Assembly: GCF_022458745.1 (NCBI RefSeq)
Contig: NZ_JAJJJF010000006.1
Coordinates: 116,165 to 180,164, forward strand
Length of the DNA: 64,000 nt
Origin: Bacillus piscicola
GTDB taxonomy: Bacteria > Bacillota > Bacilli > Bacillales > Marinococcaceae
Reading direction: 5' to 3'
Shown in pieces: positions 1 to 8,095 of the stretch. A program made the translations under genes and the position numbers. How positions within the stretch are numbered: the stretch's first letter is position 1; every line of letters starts with the position of its first letter. The notes below the pieces were generated by a model. That model was not told the origin of the DNA. It ran no database searches and saw only the letters and a program-made list of their open reading frames with translations.

Positions 1-1
1 A

Positions 2-637
2 GAGTTTTACGCAGAAATGGATCAGGCGGAGCGTATGCTTCAGAAGTTCCATCTTCATAAAGGGGCAAAGGTTCAGCGTATTGACCACTTTAACTGTGCG
101 GTGCCAGATGTAGAGAAAGCATACGATTACTATACGAAAGAACTAGGATTTGCCTGCTCTGAGTATACAGCAAATGAAGAAGATCGTATTTGGGCTGCTT
201 GGCTGCATCGTAAACCGAGCGTTCACGACGTTGCCTTTATGAACAGCAAAGGACCGCGTCTTCACCATATTGGCTTCTGGTTGAAAGATCCGCTTTCCTT
301 GATTGATGCTTGTGATGTATTGGCTTCAATGGGACTCGGCAAGTCAATTGAACGTGGACCTGGCCGTCACGGACTTTCAAATGCATTTTTCCTTTACTTG
401 AGAGATCCGGATGGTCACCGTATCGAGCTTTATAATGGGGACTACTTGACAAGCGACCCAGACTTCAACCCAATTCGTTGGGATCTCGATGATCCAATGC
501 GCCAGACTTTTTGGGGGCATGAAGCACCGGATAGCTGGTTTGAAGAAGCTTCTGAAGTTCTCGACGTTAAAACAGGCGAGAAAGTTAAACTCTCCGAACC
601 TACCCTGGCTAAGCGTAAACCAAATTTTGTAATTTAA
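2..637 (+). CDS. hpaD: 3,4-dihydroxyphenylacetate 2,3-dioxygenase, C-terminal part (5' truncated by window edge)
   Basis: Extradiol ring-cleavage dioxygenase of the homoprotocatechuate (HPA) meta-cleavage pathway. It opens the ring of 3,4-dihydroxyphenylacetate to 5-carboxymethyl-2-hydroxymuconate semialdehyde, in the cytoplasm. The reading frame is open to the left edge (E-F-Y-A-E precede the first in-window Met at 17), so the true start and the N-terminal glyoxalase-like domain lie outside. The visible part is the metal-binding C-terminal vicinal-oxygen-chelate domain. Counting from the Met at 17, the expected Fe/Mn ligands are H24 (RIDHFNCAV), H83 or H84 (RLHHIGFW) and E137 (GHRIELYNGDY). 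The Gram-positive enzyme is usually about 320 residues, so roughly 100 are missing. An aldehyde dehydrogenase and hpaC follow on the same strand, which supports an HPA operon. Family assignment is firm; only completeness is unknown. Confidence 0.9.
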   Translation, partial: EFYAEMDQAERMLQKFHLHKGAKVQRIDHFNCAVPDVEKAYDYYTKELGFACSEYTANEEDRIWAAWLHRKPSVHDVAFMNSKGPRLHHIGFWLKDPLSLIDACDVLASMGLGKSIERGPGRHGLSNAFFLYLRDPDGHRIELYNGDYLTSDPDFNPIRWDLDDPMRQTFWGHEAPDSWFEEASEVLDVKTGEKVKLSEPTLAKRKPNFVI

Positions 638-665
638 TTTACTAAAGGCGGAGTGATGAGATTCC

Positions 666-2111
666 ATGACACAAACACGAGTTACTAAAAGACAGAATCT
701 CTTCATTAATGGAGAGTGGAAAGAGGCGGAGGAATATACTCCCCTCTATTCTCCGTATAATGGGGAAATATTAGCTGAGATTCCGAAAGCGTCCATTCAA
801 GAGGCAGATGAAGCAATCGATGCAGCAGTTGCTGCACAAACAGCGATGAAGAAGTTGGCTGCCCATGAACGGAGCGAGATTCTTTCTAATCTCGTGCAGC
901 TACTGGAAGAAAATGCAGAGAAAGCAGCTGAGATTATTGCAAAAGAAGCAGCTAAGCCGCTAACTACTGCTCGCGGCGAGGTAGCACGGACCATTCAGAC
1001 TTACAAGTTTGCGGCACAAGAAGCGAACCATATCTATGGTGAAACGCTTCCTTTAGATGCAGCGCCGGGCGGAGAAAAAAGACTCGCTTATACGAAGCAT
1101 GAGCCTCTTGGTGTAATAGGTGCTATTACGCCGTTTAATTTCCCTATGAATCTAGTAGCTCATAAGGTAGGACCGGCGATTGCGACCGGGAATACGATCG
1201 TGTTAAAGCCTGCTTCGCAAACACCACTTTCTTCATACTTTCTAGCAGAGCTTCTCGAAAAAGCAGGTCTTCCAGCAGGCGCCTTGAATGTAATTACGGG
1301 AAGCGGCCGTGTTGTCGGCGACCGAATCGTGACAGACGATCGTGTAAGCATGATTACGTTCACCGGAAGCCCGGAAGTTGGGAAAGAAATCCGTAGTAAA
1401 GCCGGCTTGAAACGCACGACTCTTGAACTAGGTTCGAATGCAGCTGTCATTGTCGATGAAGACGTTGACCTTGATCGCATTATCGGCCGTTGTGTGCAAG
1501 GAGCCTTCGGTTTCCAGGGGCAAGTATGTATTTCCCTGCAACGTGTATACGTTCATGAAAAACTGTACGATGCTTTTGTTGAAAAGTTTGTTGCAAAAAC
1601 AAAAGAACTCGTGACAGGTGATCCTCTGGACGAGAAAACAGACGTATCTGCTTTGATCTCAGAAGGTGATGTTGACCGTGTACTTGCTTGGGTGAAGGAA
1701 GCAGAAGAAAACGGTGCAGAAGTGAAAACCGGCGGCAAACGAGACGGTAACGTGGTGCTGCCAACAGTACTTACAAACGTTCCGGCTGATGCAAAAGTAT
1801 CTTGCCAGGAAGTTTTCGGGCCGACTGTTATGATTAATTCTGTCAAATCAGTTGACGATGCGATCGCGGAAGTAAACAATTCTCGTTACGGCCTGCAGGC
1901 AGGTATTTATACGAATAATATTCATAAAGCCATGAACGCCTCGGATGAACTCGAGGTAGGCGGCGTCATGATTAATGACATTCCGACATTCCGTGTCGAC
2001 CATATGCCATACGGCGGTGTCAAAGAAAGTGGAACTGGTCGGGAAGGTATTAAATATGCGGTAGAAGAAATGACAGAACTTAAGCTTGTAGTAGTTAACC
2101 ATAACATCTAA
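666..2111 (+). CDS. NAD(P)-dependent aldehyde dehydrogenase, HPA cluster
   Basis: ALDH superfamily enzyme of 481 residues, full length. Catalytic Cys288 lies in GQVCIS, the general-base Glu254 in TLELG, and the oxyanion Asn158 in TPFNFP. In an HPA cluster the expected oxidoreductase is 5-carboxymethyl-2-hydroxymuconate-semialdehyde dehydrogenase (HpaE), and position after hpaD fits that. However, the FGFQGQVCISLQRVYV signature is closer to lactaldehyde/phosphonoacetaldehyde-type ALDHs than to typical HpaE, so the substrate is uncertain and HpaE may lie upstream of the window. The start at 666 is preceded by GGAGTGATG about 10 nt upstream. A terminator follows directly, so this is the last gene of the hpaD transcript. 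It differs clearly from the two closely related ALDHs at 38297 and 52596. Confidence 0.85.
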   Translation: MTQTRVTKRQNLFINGEWKEAEEYTPLYSPYNGEILAEIPKASIQEADEAIDAAVAAQTAMKKLAAHERSEILSNLVQLLEENAEKAAEIIAKEAAKPLTTARGEVARTIQTYKFAAQEANHIYGETLPLDAAPGGEKRLAYTKHEPLGVIGAITPFNFPMNLVAHKVGPAIATGNTIVLKPASQTPLSSYFLAELLEKAGLPAGALNVITGSGRVVGDRIVTDDRVSMITFTGSPEVGKEIRSKAGLKRTTLELGSNAAVIVDEDVDLDRIIGRCVQGAFGFQGQVCISLQRVYVHEKLYDAFVEKFVAKTKELVTGDPLDEKTDVSALISEGDVDRVLAWVKEAEENGAEVKTGGKRDGNVVLPTVLTNVPADAKVSCQEVFGPTVMINSVKSVDDAIAEVNNSRYGLQAGIYTNNIHKAMNASDELEVGGVMINDIPTFRVDHMPYGGVKESGTGREGIKYAVEEMTELKLVVVNHNI

Positions 2112-2119
2112 TAGGAACT

Positions 2120-2149
2120 AAAAGGGGGGGAGCATTCCCCCTTTTGTTT
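2120..2149 (+). terminator. Rho-independent terminator after the ALDH gene
   Basis: AAAAGGGGG (2120-2128) pairs with CCCCCTTTT (2137-2145) around an 8-nt loop. The last stem bases and following GTTTC supply the U-rich end. It starts 9 nt after the ALDH stop codon and separates it from hpaC. Confidence 0.8.
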
Positions 2150-2223
2150 CACCCTCTTCTTAGGATGATGCTTGAAACCCATTACCTGAATGGGATAAAA
2201 TATAGCAGAAAAGGTGAGAACTA

Positions 2224-2682
2224 ATGGATGATCGTATGTTTCGAACCGCGATGGGGAAATTTGCAACCGGTGTCACGGTAATTACAACCGAAGTAGACGG
2301 AGAAGTGCACGGTATGACTGCAAATGCCTTCATGTCCGTTTCACTTGATCCAAAGCTTGTTCTGATTTCTATAGCGGAGAAAGCTAAAATGCTTGAGCTA
2401 ATCAAACAATCTGGTAAGTATGCTGTTAATATTTTGTCTGAACACCAGCAAGAGATGTCCATGCTGTTTGCCGGGCAGATAAAAGAAGAAAGAAACGTAG
2501 AATTCGAAACTTTCGAAGGGTTGCCAATCATAAAAGATTCACTCGTGAATTTATCTTGTAAAGTTTACGACTCCCACGTAGCAGGAGACCACACTTTATT
2601 TGTGGGTGAAGTATTGAATCTGAAACTGCAAGACAGCAATCCACTTGCTATCTTTGAAGGAAAATATAAAGAATTGAAATAG
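2224..2682 (+). CDS. hpaC: Flavin reductase component of 4-hydroxyphenylacetate 3-monooxygenase
   Basis: Protein of 152 residues of the flavin-reductase-like (FMN-binding split barrel) family. It uses NAD(P)H to reduce free FAD/FMN, which diffuses to the monooxygenase HpaB for ortho-hydroxylation of 4-hydroxyphenylacetate. Visible family signatures are FATGVTVIT near residue 13, GMTANAFMSVSLDP near 36-49, and the GDHTLFVGEV segment near 120 that completes the flavin site. Length is normal for the small HpaC/NtaB class. Ribosome binding site AAAGGTGAGAA precedes the ATG. HpaB is not in the window. The next gene, 26 nt downstream, is a FAD-synthetase-like protein, so the pair may be a flavin supply module. 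A different flavin-dependent partner cannot be excluded, but the HPA setting favours HpaC. Confidence 0.85.
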   Translation: MDDRMFRTAMGKFATGVTVITTEVDGEVHGMTANAFMSVSLDPKLVLISIAEKAKMLELIKQSGKYAVNILSEHQQEMSMLFAGQIKEERNVEFETFEGLPIIKDSLVNLSCKVYDSHVAGDHTLFVGEVLNLKLQDSNPLAIFEGKYKELK

Positions 2683-2708
2683 GCTTTTGTATTTTAGGAG
2701 GGGCAGCG

Positions 2709-3584
2709 ATGAAAAGCATCCGTGTAAGTTATCCAATGTCTGATTTCGTACAGCAGAATAGTGAACCGTGTGTGATGGCGCTAGGCTTTTTTGACGGAGT
2801 CCATTTAGGGCACCAGGAAATTATCAAAACGGCTAAAGCGATTGCTAATCAACGTGATGTGAAGCTTGCAGTAATGACATTTTCCCCACACCCTAGCGCC
2901 GTTATTAAAAAAGGAAAGCAAGTTACGAAGTATATGACACCGCTTTCCGTTAAAGAAAAAGTATTCAAGAGACTCGGGGCAGATCTGTTGTATGTGGTAG
3001 ATTTTACGCCTGAAGTCGCAAAGATTCCCCACGAACAATTTGTGGAGGACTACTTGATTGGCTTACAGTGCAAGCATGCTGTCGCCGGCTTTGACTATTC
3101 GTACGGCTTCAAGGGAAAAGGCAATATGGCGCAGCTTAATATTGACGCCGCCGGACGCTTTGGCGTCACGACAGTCGAAAAGCTGGAAAAACGTCACCAT
3201 AAAGTGAGTTCTACCTTGCTTCGCGAGCTTATCTCTTCAGGGCGCGTGGAGGAGATTCCCGCATACTTGGGCAGCCGCTACGAAATGGAAGGTGTACTCG
3301 AGAAGAAAGGGACAGGCTACACGTTACGTATCGATCCTGACTATTTTCTACCTTGTTCAGGAAGTTATGAAGTAACTTTGTTGAATGGAATCGTTGCAGC
3401 CAAAGGAGTCTGTGACGTTAGAGCAGATGACCGTCAAGGGGAACTACAAATAGAAATGTTTCATGGGGACCCCTTTGCTGATCGAACCAAAGTTCGCTTA
3501 CATTGGGAGAATTTCATTGCCGATTATCAGATGGATGCCTTTCACGCCCAAGCACGCTTTGATGAAATCGAATTAAGTATGTAA
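2709..3584 (+). CDS. RibF-like FAD synthetase with degenerate riboflavin-kinase domain
   Basis: Protein of 291 residues resembling bifunctional RibF/RibC. The N-terminal nucleotidyltransferase (FMN adenylyltransferase) half is intact: GFFDGVHLGHQ at residues 26-36 holds the nucleotide-binding HxGH motif, and SSTLLRELISSGRVEE near 186 matches the family's SSTxIR element. The C-terminal half, where the flavokinase should be, keeps a similar length and the GSRYEMEGVL entry strand but lacks the GFPTAN ATP/Mg motif, reading KGTGYTLRIDP there. I infer a FAD synthetase that needs FMN made elsewhere, dedicated to the flavin-hungry HpaBC system directly upstream. SD AGGAGGGG lies 8 nt before the ATG. 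A housekeeping ribF would normally sit beside truB/rpsO, which is not the case here, so this is probably a pathway-specific paralogue. Confidence 0.8.
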   Translation: MKSIRVSYPMSDFVQQNSEPCVMALGFFDGVHLGHQEIIKTAKAIANQRDVKLAVMTFSPHPSAVIKKGKQVTKYMTPLSVKEKVFKRLGADLLYVVDFTPEVAKIPHEQFVEDYLIGLQCKHAVAGFDYSYGFKGKGNMAQLNIDAAGRFGVTTVEKLEKRHHKVSSTLLRELISSGRVEEIPAYLGSRYEMEGVLEKKGTGYTLRIDPDYFLPCSGSYEVTLLNGIVAAKGVCDVRADDRQGELQIEMFHGDPFADRTKVRLHWENFIADYQMDAFHAQARFDEIELSM

Positions 3585-3617
3585 TGCAGCACCCCCTCCT
3601 AGAGCCTTGCAATGCTT

Positions 3618-3656
3618 GCTCTTACTTCCTTATATCAAGGTAGTGAGGGCTTTTTT
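3618..3656 (+). terminator. Rho-independent terminator after the FAD-synthetase-like gene
   Basis: GCTCTTACTTCC (3618-3629) pairs, with a few G-U pairs and one mismatch, with GGTAGTGAGGGC (3639-3650), followed by six Ts. It closes the hpaC operon. Confidence 0.7.
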
Positions 3657-3800
3657 GCATGCGATGAACAGCCAAACATTGATGAAAAACGTGCTTACCA
3701 AGAAGCGGCAGCTGTGTTTGACGGAGAAGTGATCATCGGACAGGATCTGCAAACGATTGAATGAATACCTCAACAGGCAAAATAAAAAACAACGCAACAA

Positions 3801-3838
3801 AAAGGCGAAGGCACTCATTGAGGAATGCCTTCGCTTTT
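3801..3838. terminator. Bidirectional terminator between convergent units
   Basis: GCGAAGGCA (3805-3813) pairs with TGCCTTCGC (3826-3834). A-tract on the left and TTTT on the right make it usable on both strands. It lies 12 nt beyond the end of the minus-strand TRAP binding-protein gene, for which it is probably the main terminator. Confidence 0.75.
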
Positions 3839-3849
3839 CGTGTTAATCT

Positions 3850-4914
3850 TTATTCCATTTCTTTGATCTGATCAATGGTATCTCCGAACTTGTCACTGTA
3901 CTTGTCGTGGAGTGGTTCAATTGCTTTGCGGAATGCTTCGATATCAACATCATCCGCCTCTACAATTTCCATACCATCGGCAATCACTTCTTCTTTCGCT
4001 TTTTCCCCAATTTCTTTGTTAATCTCACGCTCTTTTTGAGCGTATTCTTTACCTAGATCAACGATTGTTTTCTGGATATCTTCCGGCAAGGACTCATAAA
4101 AGTCATTATTCATCAGAAGAGTCGCAGATGCATAGTAGAAGCCAACCTCAGATAAATGGTCCTGCACTTCATAGAGCTTTTTCCCCCACAAGATCGGATA
4201 AGGGTTATCGTTTCCATCAATGACACCTTGCTGTAGGGACGAGTATACCTCTGGGAAGGCCATCGGTACTGGATCAGCGCCTAATAGTTTGTAAGCATCA
4301 AGGAACATCTCGTTTTCTACTGTACGCATCTTCAATCCATCCATATCTTCAGGAGAATGAATCGGACGAACGTTATTTGTAAAATGACGGTTCCCGTTTT
4401 CCCAGAAGGCAATTCCTTTTAAGCCGACATCGCTCATGCCGTCCAGCACGCCCTGGCCGATGTCGCCGTCCAGTACGTTGTATGCGTGGTCTAGATCTCG
4501 GAATAAAAATGGCAGTTCAAAAACGGTGACATCCTCATAAAAGTTCCCGACCACCCCAGTGGTTACAAGGCTCATATCGAGACTGCCGAGCTGGACCTGC
4601 TCCGTGACATCCCGCTCGCCGCCAAGCTGTCCGTTACCGAAAATTTCAAACTCAACCCGGCCGTCAGTAGCTTCTTCAACAGCTTCTGCATATTGTTCCA
4701 TCCCAATGGAATAAGACTCATCGGGACCCGCAATGTGTCCGACTTTGATTTTAATGACTTCTTCATCGGATGCCTGGGCGTCTTCCTTACTGTCGGTGCC
4801 AGCGGAACTGTCTTCGGAGTTTTCATCGGCACTCGTATCTTCGTTTCCATTCCCACACGCTGCAATCAAAGCAAGCATTAACAAAAACAAACAGGATAAT
4901 AGCAGTTTTCTCAT
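3850..4914 (-). CDS. TRAP transporter solute-binding lipoprotein (DctP family), orphan
   Basis: Extracytoplasmic binding protein of a tripartite ATP-independent (TRAP) transporter, which captures a carboxylate-type solute for a Na+-driven QM permease. The N-terminus MRKLLLSCLFLLMLALIAAC is a lipoprotein signal with lipobox ending at Cys20, followed by an acidic Asp/Glu/Ser linker. Core DctP features include GQLGGERDV, the FRDLDHAY segment and LKMRTVEN with the carboxylate-binding Arg, then the QGVIDGNDNP motif. I start at 4914 because GGGGGAGGAG sits 8 nt upstream; an in-frame start at 4947 would add 11 residues before the signal peptide. No membrane partner is adjacent on this strand, so it is an orphan. 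It may share the dctQM permease encoded 3 kb away on the other strand, or a distant one. Confidence 0.9.
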   Translation of the reverse strand: MRKLLLSCLFLLMLALIAACGNGNEDTSADENSEDSSAGTDSKEDAQASDEEVIKIKVGHIAGPDESYSIGMEQYAEAVEEATDGRVEFEIFGNGQLGGERDVTEQVQLGSLDMSLVTTGVVGNFYEDVTVFELPFLFRDLDHAYNVLDGDIGQGVLDGMSDVGLKGIAFWENGNRHFTNNVRPIHSPEDMDGLKMRTVENEMFLDAYKLLGADPVPMAFPEVYSSLQQGVIDGNDNPYPILWGKKLYEVQDHLSEVGFYYASATLLMNNDFYESLPEDIQKTIVDLGKEYAQKEREINKEIGEKAKEEVIADGMEIVEADDVDIEAFRKAIEPLHDKYSDKFGDTIDQIKEME

Positions 4915-5157
4915 GGTTCTAATCTCCTCCCCCATATCAATTACCATTTAATATACACGTGATCATAGTGACTGGCAACACATTTATAAGATTATTTTAA
5001 AAAATCAACTTGTTTTTGAAATCTTCGATCCCTGGAAGGGGAAATAGTAAATACCTAGAAATATCAATAATTCTCCAAAAATTTACATTATTTATTCTTT
5101 CATGTCAACTGTTTGCTGTTAACACTAAAATAGTTTTTTTATATTAATAGCACGATG

Positions 5158-5787
5158 TTATTCTCCAACATTATCAAGAATGTGATACAGTCCGCATTGG
5201 ATATGGTTTCGCATTTCCTCACATGCCTTTTCTACCTCACGGGCCTGCAGTGCGTTTACTATATGTACATGTTGTTCCATAAAGGGAGGGTAGACTGCTT
5301 CATGGCTAATGGCACTGCGCATATACATCACTTTTGTTTTGATAAGTCCCATTAACTGAATAAGCTGTTTATTTTTCGTACATTCAATAATTGAATCATG
5401 AAAATTTTGGTCTAACTGTGCTAATTTGTAGACATTCCCCTGCTTAAAAGTTTCTTTGATTATATCAGTCGTTACGGCAATTTGCTCATCGGACATCACC
5501 TGTATCGCTAATTCAACCCCTAGTATTTCCAGAATTTCCCGACATTTAAAGACATCGATAATATCCGTTCGTGATGGCTTATAAACTGTATTATCCGATT
5601 CAAGCAGTCCATCTTGAATCAGCATGCGCAAAGCTTCACGAACGGGGCCACGGCTGATGCCTAGTTTTTTCGCTAACCGAAGTTCGACAACGCGCTCGCC
5701 AGGCTCAAATTCCTTCTCTAAAATTAACTGTTTAATTAATTGATATGCCTGCAGATGAAGGGGATCTGCTTTCACAATGTGGGTCAA
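5158..5787 (-). CDS. GntR-family (FadR/FCD) transcriptional regulator
   Basis: Regulator of 209 residues. Residues about 12-75 form the winged helix-turn-helix (LGISRGPVREALRMLIQDGLL is the recognition region), and residues about 80-205 the all-helical FCD ligand domain. Candidate metal/ligand residues are D-x-x-FH (QNFHDSIIE) and two later His residues (EQHVHIVNAL and RNHIQ). FCD regulators usually sense carboxylates and repress divergent catabolic operons. It is divergent from the DapA-like/TRAP operon and precedes the orphan binding-protein gene, so I infer control of one or both. A palindrome lies in the predicted promoter of the divergent operon. Ligand unknown. Confidence 0.9.
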   Translation of the reverse strand: MTHIVKADPLHLQAYQLIKQLILEKEFEPGERVVELRLAKKLGISRGPVREALRMLIQDGLLESDNTVYKPSRTDIIDVFKCREILEILGVELAIQVMSDEQIAVTTDIIKETFKQGNVYKLAQLDQNFHDSIIECTKNKQLIQLMGLIKTKVMYMRSAISHEAVYPPFMEQHVHIVNALQAREVEKACEEMRNHIQCGLYHILDNVGE

Positions 5788-5908
5788 CTTCGACTACCTC
5801 CCAAAAATCTGTATTTTTTTACTATTTTATACATTCATTTTCAAAAAGTAAACTTTTCTGCAAAGGTTTGGATAATACAGAGAAAGAGGATAGATAAATA
5901 AAAATTTC

Positions 5909-5937
5909 TTGAAATCATATATGAAACTATATACAAT
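5909..5937 (+). promoter_or_regulatory. Predicted sigma-A promoter with palindrome in the spacer
   Basis: TTGAAA (5909-5914), a 17-bp spacer and TACAAT (5932-5937). The spacer holds the perfect 10-bp palindrome TCATATATGA (5915-5924), a likely binding site for the divergent GntR repressor. It would start transcription about 60 nt before the DapA-like gene. Confidence 0.6.
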
Positions 5938-6002
5938 GGTAATAGAAGTTATCTTTATAGACACAACCTTTCTCATAATCAAACAAAAGGGAGGAAATAG
6001 AA

Positions 6003-6926
6003 TTGAGTAAAAATTACGATGAAATCAAGCAAAAGTTAAGAGGGTCTATTTGCCCGGTAATCACACCATTTAAAGCGAATGGTGAGGTTGATTTTGAAAA
6101 ACAAGCAGAACTCATCAACTGGCAGTTAGAAAATGGGACGCATGCTATTTCGGTAACGGGAACTTCCGGAGAGCCTAGTTCTTTGACAACCGAAGAACGT
6201 GTTCAAGTAATGGAAAACGCGATGAAAGCAATTGACGGCCGTGTTCCGTTTGCTCCTGGTACAGGCTCTGTCAATCATGATGAGACCATGTACTTAACGA
6301 AGAAAGCAGAAGAAATGGGCGTTGACGCTGCGATGGTGATCGTCCCTTACTACAACAAGCCAAACCAGGAAGCGCTTTACAATCATTTTAAAACCGTAGC
6401 GGATTCAGTTGATATTCCAATTATCATCTACAATATCCCAGGACGTACTGCACAAAACATGGAAGTTTCGACAATGGCTCGCCTAGTAAAAGATTGCCCG
6501 AATATTGTCGGTGCAAAAGAGTCTAACAAAGATTTCGAACATGTAAATCGGGTTATGCTCAACTGTGGCAGAGATTTCCTCCTTTATTCCGGGATTGAAC
6601 TCTTATGTTACCCGATGCTTGCTATCGGCGGCGCTGGCTCTATCAGTGCTACTGCGAATGTCGAGCCTAAGAGAGTTGCTGAGATGCACGACGCTTGGGA
6701 AGCTGGCGACGTGAAAAAAGCACAAGACCTCCACTATGAATTGATGAACCTAAATGACGTCCTCTTTAAAGACACGAATCCGGCACCTGTAAAAGCAGCC
6801 CTCGGTATGATGGGTAAAATCGAGCCAGTTCTTCGTATGCCAATGGGTCTGCCATCAAAAGAACTACAGGCGGAAATCCGTGAAACGTTGAAAGAATATG
6901 ACATCGACGCACCAAATCAGATGTAA
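6003..6926 (+). CDS. DapA/N-acetylneuraminate-lyase family aldolase or dehydratase
   Basis: TIM-barrel class I lyase of 307 residues. Schiff-base Lys172 (VGAKES) and Tyr143 in YNIPGRT are present, and Thr54-Ser55 (GTSGEPSSLT) replaces the Thr-Thr pair of true dihydrodipicolinate synthases. The first gene of a GntR-controlled unit with a TRAP transporter, it is unlikely to be the lysine-biosynthesis enzyme. I infer a catabolic lyase acting on a 2-oxo acid related to what the TRAP system imports. DapA-like proteins have also been annotated near HPA clusters, so a role in that pathway's terminal aldol cleavage is possible. TTG start at 6003 is chosen for the AAAGGGAGG 8 nt upstream; no ATG gives a better fit. 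About 90 nt separate it from dctP. Confidence 0.8.
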   Translation: MSKNYDEIKQKLRGSICPVITPFKANGEVDFEKQAELINWQLENGTHAISVTGTSGEPSSLTTEERVQVMENAMKAIDGRVPFAPGTGSVNHDETMYLTKKAEEMGVDAAMVIVPYYNKPNQEALYNHFKTVADSVDIPIIIYNIPGRTAQNMEVSTMARLVKDCPNIVGAKESNKDFEHVNRVMLNCGRDFLLYSGIELLCYPMLAIGGAGSISATANVEPKRVAEMHDAWEAGDVKKAQDLHYELMNLNDVLFKDTNPAPVKAALGMMGKIEPVLRMPMGLPSKELQAEIRETLKEYDIDAPNQM

Positions 6927-6977
6927 TTAATGAGAAGGAAAGGAAGAGTCAAGCCAATCTTCCTTTTCTTGGTTTAG

Positions 6978-6992
6978 TTGAAAACGCTTTAT
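6978..6992 (+). promoter_or_regulatory. Candidate cre site (CcpA)
   Basis: TTGAAAACGCTTTAT matches the cre consensus WTGNAANCGNWNNCW at 14 of 15 positions. It lies 26 nt before the dctP start, between the lyase gene and the TRAP genes, where CcpA binding would act as a roadblock or control an internal promoter. Confidence 0.5.
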
Positions 6993-7017
6993 AAAAAATA
7001 CAGGAGGGGTGTTTTTA

Positions 7018-8079
7018 ATGAAAAATAGACGAATGAGACACTGGAAGTCACTCACCGCTGTTGCGGCTGCCAGTATGCTTGTGCTCGGTGCCTGTTCCTC
7101 TGAATCAGATGGCGGAGGAGAAGAAGGGGCTTCCGAAGAAACCTATACATTTGATTTTTCCCATATGTTCCCATCCAATCATATCATGGAGACGGACGTC
7201 GTTCAGCCTTTTATCGATAAAACAGCTGAATTAACGGAGGATCAAGTAGAGATCACTTCTTACCCGGGAGCGCAGCTGGCAGAACCGGACGCTCAATATG
7301 AAGCAGCTGCAACGGGTATCGCTGATATGGGCTTTAGTGTTCACAGCTACACACCGGGACAATTTCCGCTTACTTCCGTGATGGAATTACCTTTCTTGAG
7401 TGAAACCGGTACAGAAGGATCAGAAATCTTGTGGCAGTTAAATCAAGAATTTCCAGAAATGCAGGAAGAGTATGCAGATACGGAACCACTGTGGATCGCA
7501 ACCTCTGAACCTGGTCAAATTTTCACCGTCGGAAAGCAAGTTAAAAGCGTAGAAGATCTGAAGGGAATGCGCATCCGCTCCCCATCCCCAGAAGTGAATA
7601 AGTGGCTGGAAGCAATGGGGGCTACACCGGTTTCCATGTCAATGAATGAAACGTATGAGGCACTGCAGAAAGGTGTTGTAGACGGAACAGTTGGTCCGTA
7701 CCATACACTCTTAGATTACAGCCTTCAAGATGTTATTGACTATGTTACAGTTGGGGACTTCTATATGACGACATTTTATGCTGTGATGAACCAGGATAGC
7801 TGGGACTCGATTGATGAAGAAACACAGAATGAGATGGCAGAAGTAAAAGGCGAATACATGTCTAAACTAGTTGGTGAAACGTTAGATGGCCGTGCAGAAG
7901 AAGCTATTCAAGCCGCGAAAGATGCGGGGGCTGAATTTTACGAGCTGGACGAAGGCGAAATTGAAGAATGGAAAGAATACATGCAGCCAGCCATTGATGA
8001 ATGGATTAAAGATAAAGAAGAAAAAGGCCTTCCTGGACAAGAAGTATATGATAGAGCTGTTGAATTAAGCTCAAAATAA
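7018..8079 (+). CDS. dctP: TRAP transporter solute-binding lipoprotein
   Basis: Solute-binding protein of 353 residues. The signal peptide carries a charged start (MKNRRMRHWK), a hydrophobic core and a lipobox LGAC, then a Ser/Glu/Gly linker. Conserved DctP elements include MRIRSPSPEVNKWLEAMGA with the substrate-carboxylate Arg, and QKGVVDGTVGPYHT. It works outside the membrane with the QM permease encoded immediately downstream. The ATG at 7018 has GGAGGGG 9 nt upstream; an in-frame GTG at 7009 overlaps that ribosome binding site and is rejected. Sequence is only distantly similar to the orphan binding protein at 3850, so the two probably prefer different ligands. Confidence 0.92.
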   Translation: MKNRRMRHWKSLTAVAAASMLVLGACSSESDGGGEEGASEETYTFDFSHMFPSNHIMETDVVQPFIDKTAELTEDQVEITSYPGAQLAEPDAQYEAAATGIADMGFSVHSYTPGQFPLTSVMELPFLSETGTEGSEILWQLNQEFPEMQEEYADTEPLWIATSEPGQIFTVGKQVKSVEDLKGMRIRSPSPEVNKWLEAMGATPVSMSMNETYEALQKGVVDGTVGPYHTLLDYSLQDVIDYVTVGDFYMTTFYAVMNQDSWDSIDEETQNEMAEVKGEYMSKLVGETLDGRAEEAIQAAKDAGAEFYELDEGEIEEWKEYMQPAIDEWIKDKEEKGLPGQEVYDRAVELSSK

Positions 8080-8095
8080 TGGGAGTTTTTTAATT

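Noticed and set aside
3612..3764. Open frame of 50 codons whose 3' half (DEKRAYQEAAAVFDGEVIIG) looks protein-like
   Set aside because: It overlaps the terminator of the upstream gene, has no ribosome binding site and matches no family I know. It could be a remnant but is not supported well enough to list as a gene.
3630..3818. Minus-strand frame of 62 codons beyond the orphan TRAP gene
   Set aside because: Runs through two terminators, has no ribosome binding site and no family likeness.
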